From: Exophiala sp. HKRS030
Lineage: Eukaryota; Ascomycota; Eurotiomycetes; Chaetothyriales; Herpotrichiellaceae
Reading direction: 5' to 3'
NCBI GenBank assembly: GCA_023897205.1
Contig: JAHWDD010000002.1
Coordinates: forward strand, 5,518,001-5,582,000
DNA length: 64,000 nucleotides
The stretch's first letter is position 1. Every line of letters starts with the position of its first letter. The notes below the pieces were generated by a model. The model did no database searches. It saw only the letters and a program-made list of their open reading frames with translations, and was not told the DNA's origin. This document shows, piece after piece, positions 10,333-22,233 of this stretch. The translations under genes and the position numbers were made by a program.

Positions 10333-11370
10333 ATGGCCAATCCACCACCCAATCCCAGCACCATATCCAATCTCCTAAGCACACATCGAGCCCTTCTCGA
10401 CACCCTCAGCTCATTCCTAACTGTATTCACACACCACATCCTCTTCCTCCGGCGACTCTATCCAGCCATCTCATTCCTGTCGACACGGGCATACAACTAC
10501 CCTGTGCGACAGAACCGACACCCACAGGTATGTCGGTGGATCAACGACGCCGTGGCAGCGATCCGCGACCAACTGGAGAAAAACACGGTCGAGAAGATCG
10601 CCCTGTGTATCTTCGAGTGCGACGAGTCGCGCGTCCTCGAGCGCTGGACTATCGACCTGCGGTCGTTCCCGACCGTCGCGAAACGGGACCGCGACGTTCC
10701 ATTTGACGAGGGGGAGGCGACGACGACGACTGCCGGCGATGGTGAGGGCGCCACTATCACCACGGCCATGACCACAGACGGCGAACTCCTCCGCAAAGTC
10801 AACGTTGCCGACCTCGAGGCCAACTTCCGCGCCATGCTATCGCGCATCAGCACGTCGGCTTCAAAGCTCACTCCTCTGCCCGAAGGTCCAGGGGCGCCGG
10901 AATGCAGTTTCACATTGACGATCGAAGTCAAAGACGCCGCTGACAGACCCGTAGGGCGTCTCGAGAGGGAAGAACGGAAATGGATCGCCGCGGAGCCTGA
11001 CTCCTTCGACGATGATGACCGCGACGACCTGGCACCGTCGCAAGAAGTCTCCGCCACCGGAGGAGTTATGCCATCCGCAACAACCAAGACACAGACACAG
11101 ACACAGACAGAGCCAAAATCAAAACCAAAACCAAAGCCTCACCAAGCGCGCACGCACGCGATCCGACGGCTCGAGGCCGGCGAGCTGCGCATGGAAGTAT
11201 GGGTGGAAGAATCAGCCGCCAAATTCAACTATCCATGCTCCCAGCCGTCATCTGCGTCCGAAGCGGCCGCGAAACGCAGAGCGAATGTTTCCTTCGGCGC
11301 CGGAACCGACAAGTTCGCCCTCAGGGCATGCATGGCGATTACGACTACGACCTGGAACCTCACGATGTGA
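10333..11370 (+). CDS. REV7: HORMA-domain protein REV7/MAD2B
   Basis: Single exon, 345 residues. The N-terminal 120 residues (LLSTHRALLDTLSSFLTVFT, ILFLRRLYPAISFLSTRAYN, PVRQNRHPQVCRWINDAV, then ALCIFE and VLERWTIDL) match the HORMA fold of Rev7. Rev7 is the accessory subunit of DNA polymerase zeta that binds Rev3 and Rev1 in translesion synthesis. It is longer than animal MAD2B (about 210 residues) because of low-complexity inserts: Thr/Ala-rich near residue 135, Asp-rich near 225 and a TQTQTQTEPKSKPKPKP stretch near 255. The C-terminal RRLEAGELRMEVWVEE segment fits the closing 'seatbelt' region. Local GC content is higher than in neighbouring spacers. Confidence 0.85.
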   Translation: MANPPPNPSTISNLLSTHRALLDTLSSFLTVFTHHILFLRRLYPAISFLSTRAYNYPVRQNRHPQVCRWINDAVAAIRDQLEKNTVEKIALCIFECDESRVLERWTIDLRSFPTVAKRDRDVPFDEGEATTTTAGDGEGATITTAMTTDGELLRKVNVADLEANFRAMLSRISTSASKLTPLPEGPGAPECSFTLTIEVKDAADRPVGRLEREERKWIAAEPDSFDDDDRDDLAPSQEVSATGGVMPSATTKTQTQTQTEPKSKPKPKPHQARTHAIRRLEAGELRMEVWVEESAAKFNYPCSQPSSASEAAAKRRANVSFGAGTDKFALRACMAITTTTWNLTM

Positions 11371-12351
11371 ATCGCAAGCCCCAGGGTGGAGCCGCGACGG
11401 ATTATCAACGTGGTTGAATAAAGGAAGGAAGGAAGGGAAGGAATGAAATGAAATGAAATGAGATGAAGTTATTGTTATGTGAGAAGGAATGAATGAATGG
11501 AGGAATGGGCGACGTTGCACCCTGCTTAGCTTTTCCCCGTTTGATTATCATGGGACATTGTTGATAGTTAACAGACGAATGCGCATGCACGAACCTTCCA
11601 TGAGACCTGTGAGGCACTGCTCTAGGGTGTGATTGAGAGTTAGTTCCCCGGTCCAATTTTGCCATGGCTACTTTCGATGCGCTTCTCAATAGGAGAACAT
11701 ACCATGTTCCTTCAGTAAATCAATACTTGCGACCACAGACATGGTCAGAGCACGGCACCTATTATGGTTATTGTTGAATTGCATAAATCGGGCAATGGGA
11801 ACAAAAACCCTATTATCGTATACCGTCTGACCCCGAAAATTTACGCCTCTTTAGATTTGGGGAGGTACTGTGCTGCTCTCCTTAGCGACTCTGAACCCGC
11901 TGAGGCTCTCGAAGTGTAATTTAGTCAAATAATACTCCTAGGAATATTACTTGCTATTTTAACTACCTACCTAGGCAATATAAACGTGGTCTCGATTGAC
12001 CTTTAAAAACTATGGAGAGTGCAGTTACTTGGAGAAACCATTGTATATTACAAAAGACGACCCATGGAATAAAAGCATGACACGCTAAAACTCCTCGCCT
12101 GCAAAGTTGACCATGCTAACACTAATTCGGATGACATCTGTTTCGAACCCATCCGATGAATTGCATCTTGCTATTGCTATTCCTATTTCATACCAGCACT
12201 TACCTTCATTATGGTGTCCAATGATGATCCACTTGGGTCATACTGCGAAATCCATCCTCTGTAGCTGCCATGGGAGGGCAACGTGGTCTTGGTGAAGCTG
12301 TCTTTGCGTCGACTTCGGTCAGTGTGGCTTTTCCCCTTAACATCAATTAGG
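11371..12351. other. Intergenic spacer
   Basis: Contains the GGAA/GAAAT microsatellite at 11421-11467 and a CCTACCTAGG word near 11965. No gene seen. Confidence 0.5.
11421..11467. repeat. AAGG and AAATG microsatellite
   Basis: Runs of AAGGAAGG followed by three to four copies of AAATG directly after the REV7 stop region. Confidence 0.8.
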
Positions 12352-15177
12352 TCAGGCGAAAGATTGGCGATTGACGCCAAAATTATCACCAAGTTGACCA
12401 TCACCACCTGGTGCTCTGACTCGGAAGTCAAGAACATTATGTCCTGTCACATCTCCTGCGGGAAAGGGGAATTGATTTTCCAACCCACCAAAAGCTGTTC
12501 CTTCAAAATTTCCAAACTCGAAACCGTCTTTAGTGGCTGTGTTATTGTTCTGAAGATTTGGAAAAGTTGCAAGGTTCGCCGCTGATAGCATGTTGTGGTT
12601 GATAGCAATATTTGGGGGTTCGAAAGGATATCCAAATACGTTTTGCTCAGCCTGACCGCCCCATGGCAACCCGGGTCGTGGAATTTCAGGTTGTCGAGGG
12701 GCTTCCGGTACGACAATTTGCCGTGCTCTTTGTTGTAATATGTTCTGCCCGTCCATCCAATCGAAAATCCGGTCAAATTCTGGAAGTGGTGGTTGATTGG
12801 TATTGGCCAAAGCTTGAGGGAAAGCGTTATATCCCATCTGGGGTTGTATCCCCGCCAATACGCCGTGGTGCCATGCACCGTTCAGGATGGGGCCAGGCAC
12901 ATCTCTTCTCAGTTGCTGGAGCTGCGCCCTGGAAATGTTTCTGCGCGCGGTCGCCAATGCCCGTATCCTACCTGCATCGATAGCTGCTGCCCGGGCGAAA
13001 ATATCTCTAGCAGGGTGCGGCTGCATATTCGGTGCCTTGGTACTAGTTTGTCCAAGTCGCAATTTGGAGTCATCCAGACTAGCATCTTCCAACTTTGCCT
13101 TTTGGATGACTTCTTCTTCGGCGGTATCAGCTTCCTGTGCGTGTCTATCAATTCCCACAGAGTCGTGCAAGGGGCACTTGGAGCCTGGTTTATGGAAATG
13201 ATCGTAAGCGTTATGTGCGAGAGCAGTTAGATCGGTTTGGCAGATGTAACAAAGGATCCCTTTGCACTGTGAGCATATCATTTTATTGCATCCATATTCC
13301 TTGATGATTTTGACTTTGCATCTAGGACATTTTCGCATAACAGCGTCAGACCTGGCTTCTTCCACGCGGTGTAGGACGGTGAGATCATTGTCTTTTCGAG
13401 ATTCTTCGCACGTCTTGGGCACATGGCTATCCAAGCCGCAAGCTCTGCAAGAGGGGCGGGCACAGTCCGGGTTCTGGCAGTTGAAGATGGGTTCTGTTTC
13501 GACGGAATCACAGATTGCCTTGAATTCACAAAATGGGCACTGTTCCAAACCCTCAATCTCGGCGGCCATGATTTCTGCTTGCTGCCTATTGAATTGGAGA
13601 CGGTCAAAGGTCTTGATATCGGTGGCTTTTGCAACACCTTGAAGTGACATCTCGGCTTTGCATCCACTGCCATCTACGCATGTCATTTCATACTTCATCA
13701 AACCAACTTGAGACTCTGCCAGTGATGAAACGCAGCCATAGCAGAACATATGAGCAGGGTCTCCTTGACAGCTGACGACTCGATTCAATGGGACTTCAGA
13801 CTCGAAGCAGCACTGGCATTCAACAAGAGCTCCCATGGCTCTGTGTTTTTCCAGATTGAGCTTTTCAGCGAGTTCTTTTTCTTCCTGAACACTGATGCGA
13901 CTCTGCTCTCTGTACCAATACTGTTTTGCGGCCTGCAATTCATTAATTCGGCTTGCGCGTTGGGGAGCGCCTGGCATTTGTGAAACTTGGTATTTTTTCT
14001 CCAGTGTAACCCGTGGGGCATATAGTCGTCTGTATGGTCTTTCGTGGGTACCGAGGTGGTGATATTCTGCTTCCAGTTCTTGCAATCGGCAGAAGGTGTC
14101 AAAAATGGACAATTTCTCGTGGATTAATCGGTGGATGTAGATAGTTGGGACGTAGGGAAACTCCCGCTGTAGAAGAACGATGCCGTCTTTGAGATAACTC
14201 AAGTCCTTGGGTGTGTTCTTGTCCCAAGTGATTGTCTTCCCCGAGCCATCGTGCGAATCCTCCTTGGCTCGGCCCGGCTTTAATTCCTTAGGATATTCCG
14301 CCAAATCCGCTATCTGTGAAATGATGCTGTGGGAGATTTGGGAGTCGCTAAGAGCAATCAAATCGTCATCCTCGATTGGATTGGTTCTCATGGGGTGAGA
14401 ACGAATCTTGTCCAGAACAAATTGACGGCTGATGTCTGGAAAGATGTCAAGAATGGTGGCAAGACATCGCTGATCCAGAGCTGACTCTCTGTGGTCCAAA
14501 TCATCGGCATCTTCAGAATCGGAGTAGCAATCCAGAAGTGGTTGATCGAAGGACATTCCTGCCTTCCTGAGTCTTGTCATCTTCCGCTGACGGCGAGCTA
14601 TGTCTTCAATCTCCCATTTGTCACAAAAGTCTTGATGTTCTTTGTGAGTGCCCAACACGATGGGATACCGCTCGTAGCCCGGTCCACGGTACATTCTGAC
14701 GTTCCAGACAGGGTCCAAGTAGGAGGGCGGTTCCTTTTTGGGCTTCTTTGACCTCTGAGGCTCTGTTCGGCCGGGTAGGGGGCCACCATGGCCGTTCTTA
14801 GATGCGAGTAACGTTTGGGGAGCGTTCAGCGGGTCATGGACAGCGGGTCGACTGGCGTTGGTCCCCATCGGCTGTGACGATCTGAGTGGTATTGCACTTT
14901 GAGGAAGGAGATGACTTGCGACCTGTGTAGAGGTTGAGTCGAAACCGACAGGGTTGGTGGCATGATCGAGCCGTGGCCGCTTATTTGGCTGGTTTTCATT
15001 TCTGCGATGATGGGGATAGGATTGTTCGTCTAATCTGGGTGGGTTTGGTGGTGGGGCATTCGCGACTGTAGTGGGCGGCTGCTGGAGATTTTGGAGTGTG
15101 ATTGCGATGTCGTCGTCAGAGTCGTCATCAGAAATGTCAACTATCAAGTGTGATTGAAAAGACGGTCTCCTCTCCAT
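12352..15177 (-). CDS. RBR-type E3 ubiquitin ligase (RNF216/TRIAD3-like)
   Basis: Single exon. Start chosen at MERRPSFQSHL (15177), followed by VDISDDDSDDD, an acidic SUMO-interacting-like motif; an upstream in-frame ATG at 15270 would add 31 residues. The protein has 941 residues. The catalytic core spans about residues 455-665: RING1 (CQCCFESE ... FCYGCV), IBR (CPFCEFKA ... CRACGLDSHVPKTC) and RING2 (RKCPRCKVKIIKEYGCNKMICSQC). RBR ligases form a thioester on the RING2 cysteine in the GCNKM motif before passing ubiquitin on. The order and spacing are closest to RNF216. Flanks are disordered and rich in Gln, Pro and Asn. The substrate is unknown. Divergent from the LYC1-like gene across a 2.4-kb spacer. 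Confidence 0.88.
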   Translation of the reverse strand: MERRPSFQSHLIVDISDDDSDDDIAITLQNLQQPPTTVANAPPPNPPRLDEQSYPHHRRNENQPNKRPRLDHATNPVGFDSTSTQVASHLLPQSAIPLRSSQPMGTNASRPAVHDPLNAPQTLLASKNGHGGPLPGRTEPQRSKKPKKEPPSYLDPVWNVRMYRGPGYERYPIVLGTHKEHQDFCDKWEIEDIARRQRKMTRLRKAGMSFDQPLLDCYSDSEDADDLDHRESALDQRCLATILDIFPDISRQFVLDKIRSHPMRTNPIEDDDLIALSDSQISHSIISQIADLAEYPKELKPGRAKEDSHDGSGKTITWDKNTPKDLSYLKDGIVLLQREFPYVPTIYIHRLIHEKLSIFDTFCRLQELEAEYHHLGTHERPYRRLYAPRVTLEKKYQVSQMPGAPQRASRINELQAAKQYWYREQSRISVQEEKELAEKLNLEKHRAMGALVECQCCFESEVPLNRVVSCQGDPAHMFCYGCVSSLAESQVGLMKYEMTCVDGSGCKAEMSLQGVAKATDIKTFDRLQFNRQQAEIMAAEIEGLEQCPFCEFKAICDSVETEPIFNCQNPDCARPSCRACGLDSHVPKTCEESRKDNDLTVLHRVEEARSDAVMRKCPRCKVKIIKEYGCNKMICSQCKGILCYICQTDLTALAHNAYDHFHKPGSKCPLHDSVGIDRHAQEADTAEEEVIQKAKLEDASLDDSKLRLGQTSTKAPNMQPHPARDIFARAAAIDAGRIRALATARRNISRAQLQQLRRDVPGPILNGAWHHGVLAGIQPQMGYNAFPQALANTNQPPLPEFDRIFDWMDGQNILQQRARQIVVPEAPRQPEIPRPGLPWGGQAEQNVFGYPFEPPNIAINHNMLSAANLATFPNLQNNNTATKDGFEFGNFEGTAFGGLENQFPFPAGDVTGHNVLDFRVRAPGGDGQLGDNFGVNRQSFA

Positions 15178-17624
15178 GTGGGGAAGCCTAGAGATGGCAA
15201 AAGAGGTTGTCAGTGGAGGACCAGATGAAGTCGAGGGTTTAGGGATGAATCTTGGGCAGAAATCTAACATCTAATGAAGGCGAGATGGGGGGTCTGGGAG
15301 GTTAAGGCTGATAAAGACAGTAGCAGTGATTCCGGCTCGTAGATCGACCTAGGAACAGGAAGACCTTTGGGTTGGGCTGACGAGGGCTGACGAGGGCTTT
15401 GAGGGCTTTGACTTACCTGGGCATAAGCGTGTTGTCCATCATGGGGCTTGTTGACGAGGCGATGTTATTGTCATGTCTGAGAAAGTTTGAGACAGAGCGG
15501 AAAGGGTTTGGAGTTGTGGTTCACATGGAAAATGGTCTCAAGGCAGTGTCCATGGTGCAGCGTGAAATCGCATGTGATAGGAAAACCACCGGATTTAGTG
15601 GGTCGTAGTGACGGTGATGCTCGAAGTTACAGAAGAAATCCAGTCAATTTCTGTGGGGTGAGGATGGAAGAGAAAGTAAGGGGGAAAGGTAGAAACAGAA
15701 AGTGGGTTGACGAAGCTCAGACGAAGGGATTTGAAAGTGCGGTTTGGATTTAGTGGTAAGGCTATTATGTTGGATGAAGGTCTGATCAAGATGATCAAGA
15801 TCTTTGAGTGCAATGAGGCATGACAGCGAAGGTATGGAGGAAGGGGAATTGGCATGAGAAGGCAAGACGTTGAGATAAAGTACGAGACCCTCAGTTCGCG
15901 GCGCTTGAGATTCGAGAAGGGGAAGCGAGGGTGAGATTCAACATAACCATCAACGTGTACCAATGACAGGCAGCAAGCAACCGCAATCGCAGCAGCCGTA
16001 GCCGCAGCCGCCGTAAGGTGGGTGACAAAGTACAAAGAAAGCAAATGAAATCTCATGTGCAGGGGAGTTGGAACGAAGGCATCGCATGACCGTCTGCAGC
16101 CTGCAGCCTGCAGGTGACATCAAGGATGCATTTCTTTCGACGTTGGACTTATCATTTAGGGCATGAGCGCTTGCAGAATACCAGTCATGTTACTTGGTAT
16201 CTCCGTCCATGTTACCAAGTTACCTAGTGGCCTAGTTAGTTACCTGGGTAGGTATCAGGCAGCCTTGCTATAATAATCTATATCGCCTTTGAGTTGTGGA
16301 AAGACTACAGAGGCCAAAGTTGATAACCGTTGTCAATTGTTGTATTATTTATTATTTATTGTTTGTTATTGTCTGCATGAAGTATTGTAAGTTCCCTTAA
16401 TAGCAATGATTTTCATGACGCCGAATCGCACTAAACGAACTAAATCTCCTCAGATAGGTTAGGTACTTGACTAGTCAGAACTCAATACTAAGCTAAGTTA
16501 GTGACGTTAGCTAGGTAGCTAGGTAAGTCACGTAAGTATTGATCTAGGTGCACTTAGCAAGTGCCTAAGTGAGGTGATACGGTGGTTGTTCTTATTCATG
16601 ATCAAAGGCTACAAGGCAGCCGTACCTAAAGTTCCATAATGCAGGCGCCTACCCGGCACGCTGTATCGACATCCTGTACTCAAGTTTTAGACGCACCACT
16701 TGATTACTTAGTTCAGCTGCTAACTAACTGTTTAATTACCTAGTCAACCAGTCGACGGCCAGAACCCTCACAAGGGACTATTTAGTTAGATACCTACTTA
16801 GGTACGAAATTAGGTACAGTAAAGTCCCTATATCTTCCCTAACTTACTTGCTCGATGCCTAGGCTCCAAGTCAACCTCTCATTCCCATAGCTTGGGGCAA
16901 TCTTCAGTTCCAACTTTTCCTTGATTGAATCAATTATTCTTTGCATTTGGTTAGATACAAGGCCCAAAGTTACAAAAGCACTAATGAGTAGACAGTTGGC
17001 CCCATGCACCAGGTGATTCAGCCCACATAGGCTCTGCCTTGTCGCATGGGCTCCTTGGGCTGGAACTAGTTAACCCAGACACGCCTCACGCTTAGCAGGC
17101 TACCACATGGCAACATTGTCACTCTGCAGAGCCTCAATCTCAAGTACGGACACTCCGAAAAACAAAACAGACCGCAAGTTAAAAGGTCATATCATATATC
17201 ATAGTCCGACCTTGAAAGTTGAAAGTTGAAGTTGGAATCCCCAATAAGGCGTGGTTGCTATGTAGTTGTCTGATAGATAGGACCACATGAGGGGACTAGA
17301 TTGGCAAGAACCACCTTGTCCAGACTTGCTTGTCATCAAATAAAATCCCAGTCTCTCTAAAATCTTCAATTCCATCATGTCTTTGGTCTTGCGAACAACG
17401 AATTCTCAACCTTGTCTCTTTTACAATCGAAGTTGCGAATAGTCAGTCAGCGACTCAACAGATGGCCCACGCCCTTCACAGACACACGATCCCACCTTGA
17501 CTCGGAAAACCCCGCCAACTCAATCTTCACCGGTCTGAAATATTGATCAAGCAACCAAAATCTACGCCTCCAAGACATATCACCTCGTACGTCTTCCCCT
17601 TCAATTCATCACTTCTTTGATACA
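15178..17624. other. Long divergent spacer with CCTAGGTA-type repeats
   Basis: 2.4 kb without a convincing gene. Positions 16200-16870 are AT-rich and full of variants of TTAGGTA, CCTAGGTA and TACCTAGT, plus a TTATTATTTATTATT run near 16345. A short CTGCAGC(CTGCAGC) repeat lies at 16093-16113. The part from 15180 to 16060 is open on the minus strand but is hydrophobic and low-complexity, and is more likely the 5' leader of the RBR gene. Confidence 0.55.
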
Positions 17625-18833
17625 ATGTCCATCACAGCCGCCCTCTTGGCAAGTCTTTCTGATTTTACCAAGCCACCTTCCTTGAACCATGATCAACTCC
17701 CCAATGCAAACTCTTCTGATCTCGCATTAGTTCCTGCAACCGGACTCGAATATGCCCAGACTGCTTTGTTGAATGGGGAAGAATGGAAAGGTCCCTTGAC
17801 CATCGAGCAGTACCTTGACCGCGAGGTTGACTTGCAGGCAACCGACTTGACAAAGAATGGCCGCATCACCGGTTGGATCTTAACCAGCACCAATCTGGCC
17901 CCAAACCCCGATGGCTCTCGTCCTATTCTTGCCTCTTGCGAGACTCTACCCATTCTTGCCAGAGTTGTTCGTCAAGGAATCAGTCACCAAGTCCAAGGAC
18001 ATGGCATCGCTTCTGTCTATACAAGGCCTGAACACCGTGGCAAAGGTTATGCTGGAAGGATGATGGCTGATTTAGGCAAAAGGCTGGAAACTTGGCAACA
18101 AATTGACGGTCAAACCAACCTCTTCTCGGTACTCTTCTCTGATATTGGTGACAAGTTCTATACTCGCTACGGCTGGAAAGTCTTTGAAAGCACCCATATC
18201 CATCTCGATCCGGTCCCTGCCCAACAGTACGATAACGCCAGCGCCCTTCTTCCCGCAGTCAAAGATCTCTCTGCATCTGACCTATCAAGCCTACATGCCG
18301 TCACCTACATCGAACAGCACTTGGTTCAATTATCAAAGGCGGATCCCTCCAGACCCTATCTCGCTATCGACCCAGACGTACAACACTTTTCATGGCATCA
18401 TAGCCGCGAAGAATACCAGGCCCGAGTCCTTGGCATTGATGCCCCTAAAATCAAAGGCGCTATTCATCCTCAATCAGGAATTGCAATTGTGTGGAATCGT
18501 AGATATACCTCACAAACCAAGGAATGCCAATTACATGTACTACACACCGCCATCCCACCGGATCAAAGGCAGAACGAGGATACCGTCAAGATCTTGGCAG
18601 CCCTGTTTCTGAGAGCTCAGAGGGAGGCTGCAGATTCGAACATGATAGCTGGCGTCGAGATTTGGGATCCATCCGAGGTCGTTGTGGCTGCAGCCCAAGT
18701 GTTAAAGAACGATATCCATGAAAGGGTTCAAGTCATTACCCGTGACAAGGACCACCTCTGCAGTCTTCGCTGGTCAGGGGGAGATAGCGAGGATCCTGTC
18801 TGGATTAGTAAAGAGAAGTACGCCTGGTGCTGA
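17625..18833 (+). CDS. GNAT acetyltransferase, LYC1-like lysine N-acetyltransferase
   Basis: Single exon, 402 residues. The GNAT acetyl-CoA loop is seen as RPEHRGKGYAGRMM (Q/R-x-x-G-x-G/A) near residues 136-149, preceded by the beta4 strand GIASVY. The following FSVLFSDIGDKFYTRYGWKVFES is the strand-turn found in LYC1-type fungal acetyltransferases. LYC1 of Yarrowia acetylates free L-lysine at N6 as the first step of lysine breakdown. The C-terminal half (WHHSREEYQARVLG, IVWNRRYTSQTKECQLHVLH) fits the family's second domain. Substrate assignment is from family knowledge only. The 5' leader contains CT-rich tracts. Confidence 0.75.
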   Translation: MSITAALLASLSDFTKPPSLNHDQLPNANSSDLALVPATGLEYAQTALLNGEEWKGPLTIEQYLDREVDLQATDLTKNGRITGWILTSTNLAPNPDGSRPILASCETLPILARVVRQGISHQVQGHGIASVYTRPEHRGKGYAGRMMADLGKRLETWQQIDGQTNLFSVLFSDIGDKFYTRYGWKVFESTHIHLDPVPAQQYDNASALLPAVKDLSASDLSSLHAVTYIEQHLVQLSKADPSRPYLAIDPDVQHFSWHHSREEYQARVLGIDAPKIKGAIHPQSGIAIVWNRRYTSQTKECQLHVLHTAIPPDQRQNEDTVKILAALFLRAQREAADSNMIAGVEIWDPSEVVVAAAQVLKNDIHERVQVITRDKDHLCSLRWSGGDSEDPVWISKEKYAWC

Positions 18834-19855
18834 TCTCATTGTCAGATGTTGGTAGATATTGGTGTACGACAGTGTTTATTCATGCCCATCCGTAGCTCTC
18901 ACTCCCAAATCTGCCACAGTCATAGAACAGACTTCATCTTGATATTTGGCGTACCGCGAATGTCTCACAATGAAAAGCGCGTTCTAATATTTATACGGAC
19001 AGGTCGACTCGTCCAATCAGCATTACTAAGTTAGGTCCTTATATCTAGTTGTACCTAGGTATACCTCAGGCATAAATATGTCATCCTGGCGGCTCCTACC
19101 ACAATATGCATATCCCTCGGCAGTACTAACTAAGCCATCAAAGTAATACACGTCTGTTCAGCTCCAATATGTACTTAGTCAGGTATTTTTCGGTCTCGGA
19201 CCATTTGTTGCGCATACACTGATTGCCTGCCCGTGCCAGCCCTCTTATCTGACTTTCAGGTCCCTCTCCAACCCAACCCAATCCCCGCACCGTACGATAG
19301 AATCTGACCGAGGTCTACCCCCCATCTCTGGAATCTACCCGCTACATGAGTCACGAATACTGATGACATTGAGAGGTTCGGTACAAGGGCGTGAGTGACT
19401 ACTACTTACAGCCCAGGAGAAAGCAACTGTAGAGAGATTTATTGTTGTTGTTGTTGTTTATTATTTTCTTTCTTTTTAATTTGCTTGTGATTATTTCCAC
19501 TGTCAACACGTGCAACGCTGTACGATACTCGATACTCGGGGGTCTCGTTGTCCTCGGCGAGCGGACGGCGATTACAGAACGAGCCGAAGCAACGACGGAC
19601 GTCGGAACATCTCCCTTCACTTATTTGGAGCCCGTTGTGTCGCCTACTCGAATCAGTGGTAATTGCCCCGGGGCAGTCAAGTTCTAGTCTTACAGGGCGC
19701 ACGTTGGGCTAGATTGTCCCCCCCGGTAGACAAGGCTGTCCAGGAAGAGCAGGCTGAATTGAGTTGAGTTGAGCTGAGCCGAGCCGAGCAGTATCTGGAC
19801 CTAGATCTAGATCTGAACTGAATTGAAAGGGTCTTGTCCAACCACAACGGCCACG
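18834..19855. other. Intergenic spacer with (TTG)n microsatellite
   Basis: Includes TTGTTGTTGTTGTTG at about 19442-19458, a GTACCTAGGTATAC word near 19050 and a GAGCC/GAGTT short repeat just before the monooxygenase start. No gene recognised. Confidence 0.5.
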
Positions 19856-22233
19856 ATGGCGCCTTCAAAAGACGGCGAAGGCTTCTCGACCAACGCAACC
19901 GGCGAGATCTACAATGAGCTCGGCTGGCTAGTCCAGGACGCGAGCGGGTATAGGATCAACGAGGATCCATACGACACCCGTCGAAAGCTGCGTGTCGTTC
20001 ATATCGGAGCGGGCGCGTCGGGCATCACGTTTGCCAAATTCGCAGAGGACAGACTCAAGAATGTCGATGTCCAGATCTACGAGAAGAATAAAGATGTAGG
20101 TGGCACGTGGCTGGAGAATAGGTGAGTCAGAGGGAATTGGGCACAGTTTTTTTTCTTTGTGAGTGAGGCCGGTGCCAAGGGGGGTCGCGGTTTGGGTACC
20201 TATTACCATAGTCCCTTGATATACCGCGCATCGCTGTTTCGTATGGAGCTGAGCGGTTTGCTGACGATTCGTGTCGGTTTTGCTGTTAGATATCCCGGTT
20301 GTGCGTGTGACATTCCTTCAGCGTCATATCAGTTTACCTGGGAGAGGAATCCAAATTGGTCGCAATACTACTCCGAGTCGCCGGAGATTTGGCGCTATTT
20401 CAAGGACGTTGTGGACAAGCACGGACTCATCAAGTATGTCAAGCTCGAGCATAAGATTGTCGGCGCATACTGGAAGCCCGAGGACGGTGTTTGGGAAGTG
20501 CGCGTTCAGCGGCCCGATGGCACTGAGTTCGTCGACACGTGTAACGTCCTGGTCAATGGAGGTGGTGTTTTAAAGTACGTCGATTCCATTCCATTCTCCT
20601 CGTGGACAAGCACTCCTAACGGCTGCTCTTTAGTAACTGGAAATGGCCAGATATCGAAGGCCTACACTCCTTCCAAGGAAAACTCACCCATAGTGCCAAC
20701 TGGGACACGTCCATCGAGTTAGACGGCAAAAGAGTGGCCGTCATCGGCATCGGCTCCAGTGGAATTCAAATCACATCCAAGATTGCCTCGCAAGTCAAGC
20801 AACTGTATACTTGGGTCAAGTCTCCAACATGGATCACCGCAGGATTTGCTCAGAAATTTGCCGGTCCGAATGGAGGCAATTTTGAATGTACGTAGCTTCG
20901 CAACCCAAAAAACCGATATCTTTCGTTGGATCTGACTGACGATATTCCTCTTCAGATACTGCCGAACAGAAGAAACGTTTCGCCGACAATCCCGATCTCT
21001 TCTTGAAGTACTCCAAGATGATCGAGTCGGAATTGAATGTGAGGTTCAAGTTTATACTCAACGGTACAGCCGAGGCTGAAGGGGCTAAGGAGGTATGTAA
21101 CCTGTTGTGTCTTCTCACCTCTCATCATGAGAGCCCAAGCGTTCCTTGACTCACATAATCCCTCACAGTTTGCTCGAAATGAAATGGCACAGAAGCTTGG
21201 TTCAAAGCATCCCGAGCTCCTGGAAGCTCTGATCCCCAAGGACTTTGGCGTTGGATGTCGAAGACCAACTGTATGTCATCCCCCCACACCACACAACTAA
21301 TGAATGCGTCATTCGTTGAGAGCTGACACCTGTATAGCCCGGTAATGGTTTCCTCGAGGCTTTGAGTCAGGATAATGTCAAGGTCTTCACCAAACAGATG
21401 CAGAAAATCACCCCTAAGGGCTTCATCGACAGTGACGGCACTGAGCACGAGGTAGACGTCATAATCTGTGCGACTGGGTAAGTAGGACCAATCTCTGGCT
21501 TGGACATCTTAACCTCGATGGGCAACACGGCACTGACAACAACTCACAGTTTCAACACCTCATGGATTCCGCGATATCCCGTGGAAGCCAACGGCTATAG
21601 CATTGCTAAAATGTGGGCAAGGGAAGCCACATCTTACATCTCACTCGGCGTGCCACACAGTAAGTCATCACCCTGACTCACAAAGCAGACCTCTTATCCA
21701 AGACCGACCGGATACTTACGAAGGTTCCTCCATGTTAAGTGCCAAACTACTTCATGATGGCCGGGCCGTACGGCCCGCTCGGCCACGGCTCATTTCTGCC
21801 TATCATCGAGACACTCGCGAGCAACATCATCCAATGCATCGACAAGATGCAAAAAGACCGCATCAAATCACTGACGCCGAAAGCCGCCATCGCCGAACAA
21901 CTGAAGCACCACGCCGCGTTATTCCTCCAACGCACAGCCTGGACATCCGGATGCAGCAGCTGGTTCAAGCAAGGCCGGGTCGACGGGCCGTTGCCCATGT
22001 TCCCCGGCTCGCGCCTGGTGTACATGGATCTGCTGTCGAAGCCGCGGTTTGAGGACTACGAGATCGAGTACGTCAATCCGAAGAACATGTTTGATTTCTT
22101 GGGCAATGGCTTTGCCACGCGCGAGTTCGACGGCAGGGATCTCTCGTATTACCTCGGCCTGCTGGACGGCGACGACAGGCAGATCAACCTCGAGGCCGAT
22201 CTGCATGATGAGCTGGCGGATTTGGTACATTGA
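19856..22233 (+). CDS. Flavin-containing Baeyer-Villiger monooxygenase
   Basis: Eight exons (19856-20121, 20290-20574, 20634-20887, 20956-21092, 21169-21270, 21338-21477, 21550-21659, 21740-22233) give 595 residues, all with GT-AG introns. Motifs in order: FAD-binding GAGASG at 51-56, [20 protein letters not shown], the Baeyer-Villiger fingerprint FQGKLTHSANW (FxGxxxHxxxW) at 197-207, NADPH-binding GIGSSG at 222-227, and the late VIICATGFNTSW block. Such enzymes insert oxygen next to a ketone using FAD, NADPH and O2. The substrate cannot be read from sequence. No polyketide, terpene or other biosynthetic genes lie nearby, so it looks like a stand-alone oxidoreductase. Confidence 0.9.

Noticed and set aside
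10497..11087. 196-codon frame antisense to REV7
   Set aside because: GC-rich shadow of a well-supported HORMA gene; no family likeness.
15595..16056. 153-codon minus-strand frame with Ala and Ser/Pro runs
   Set aside because: Low complexity, no homology visible, and lies where the RBR gene leader is expected.
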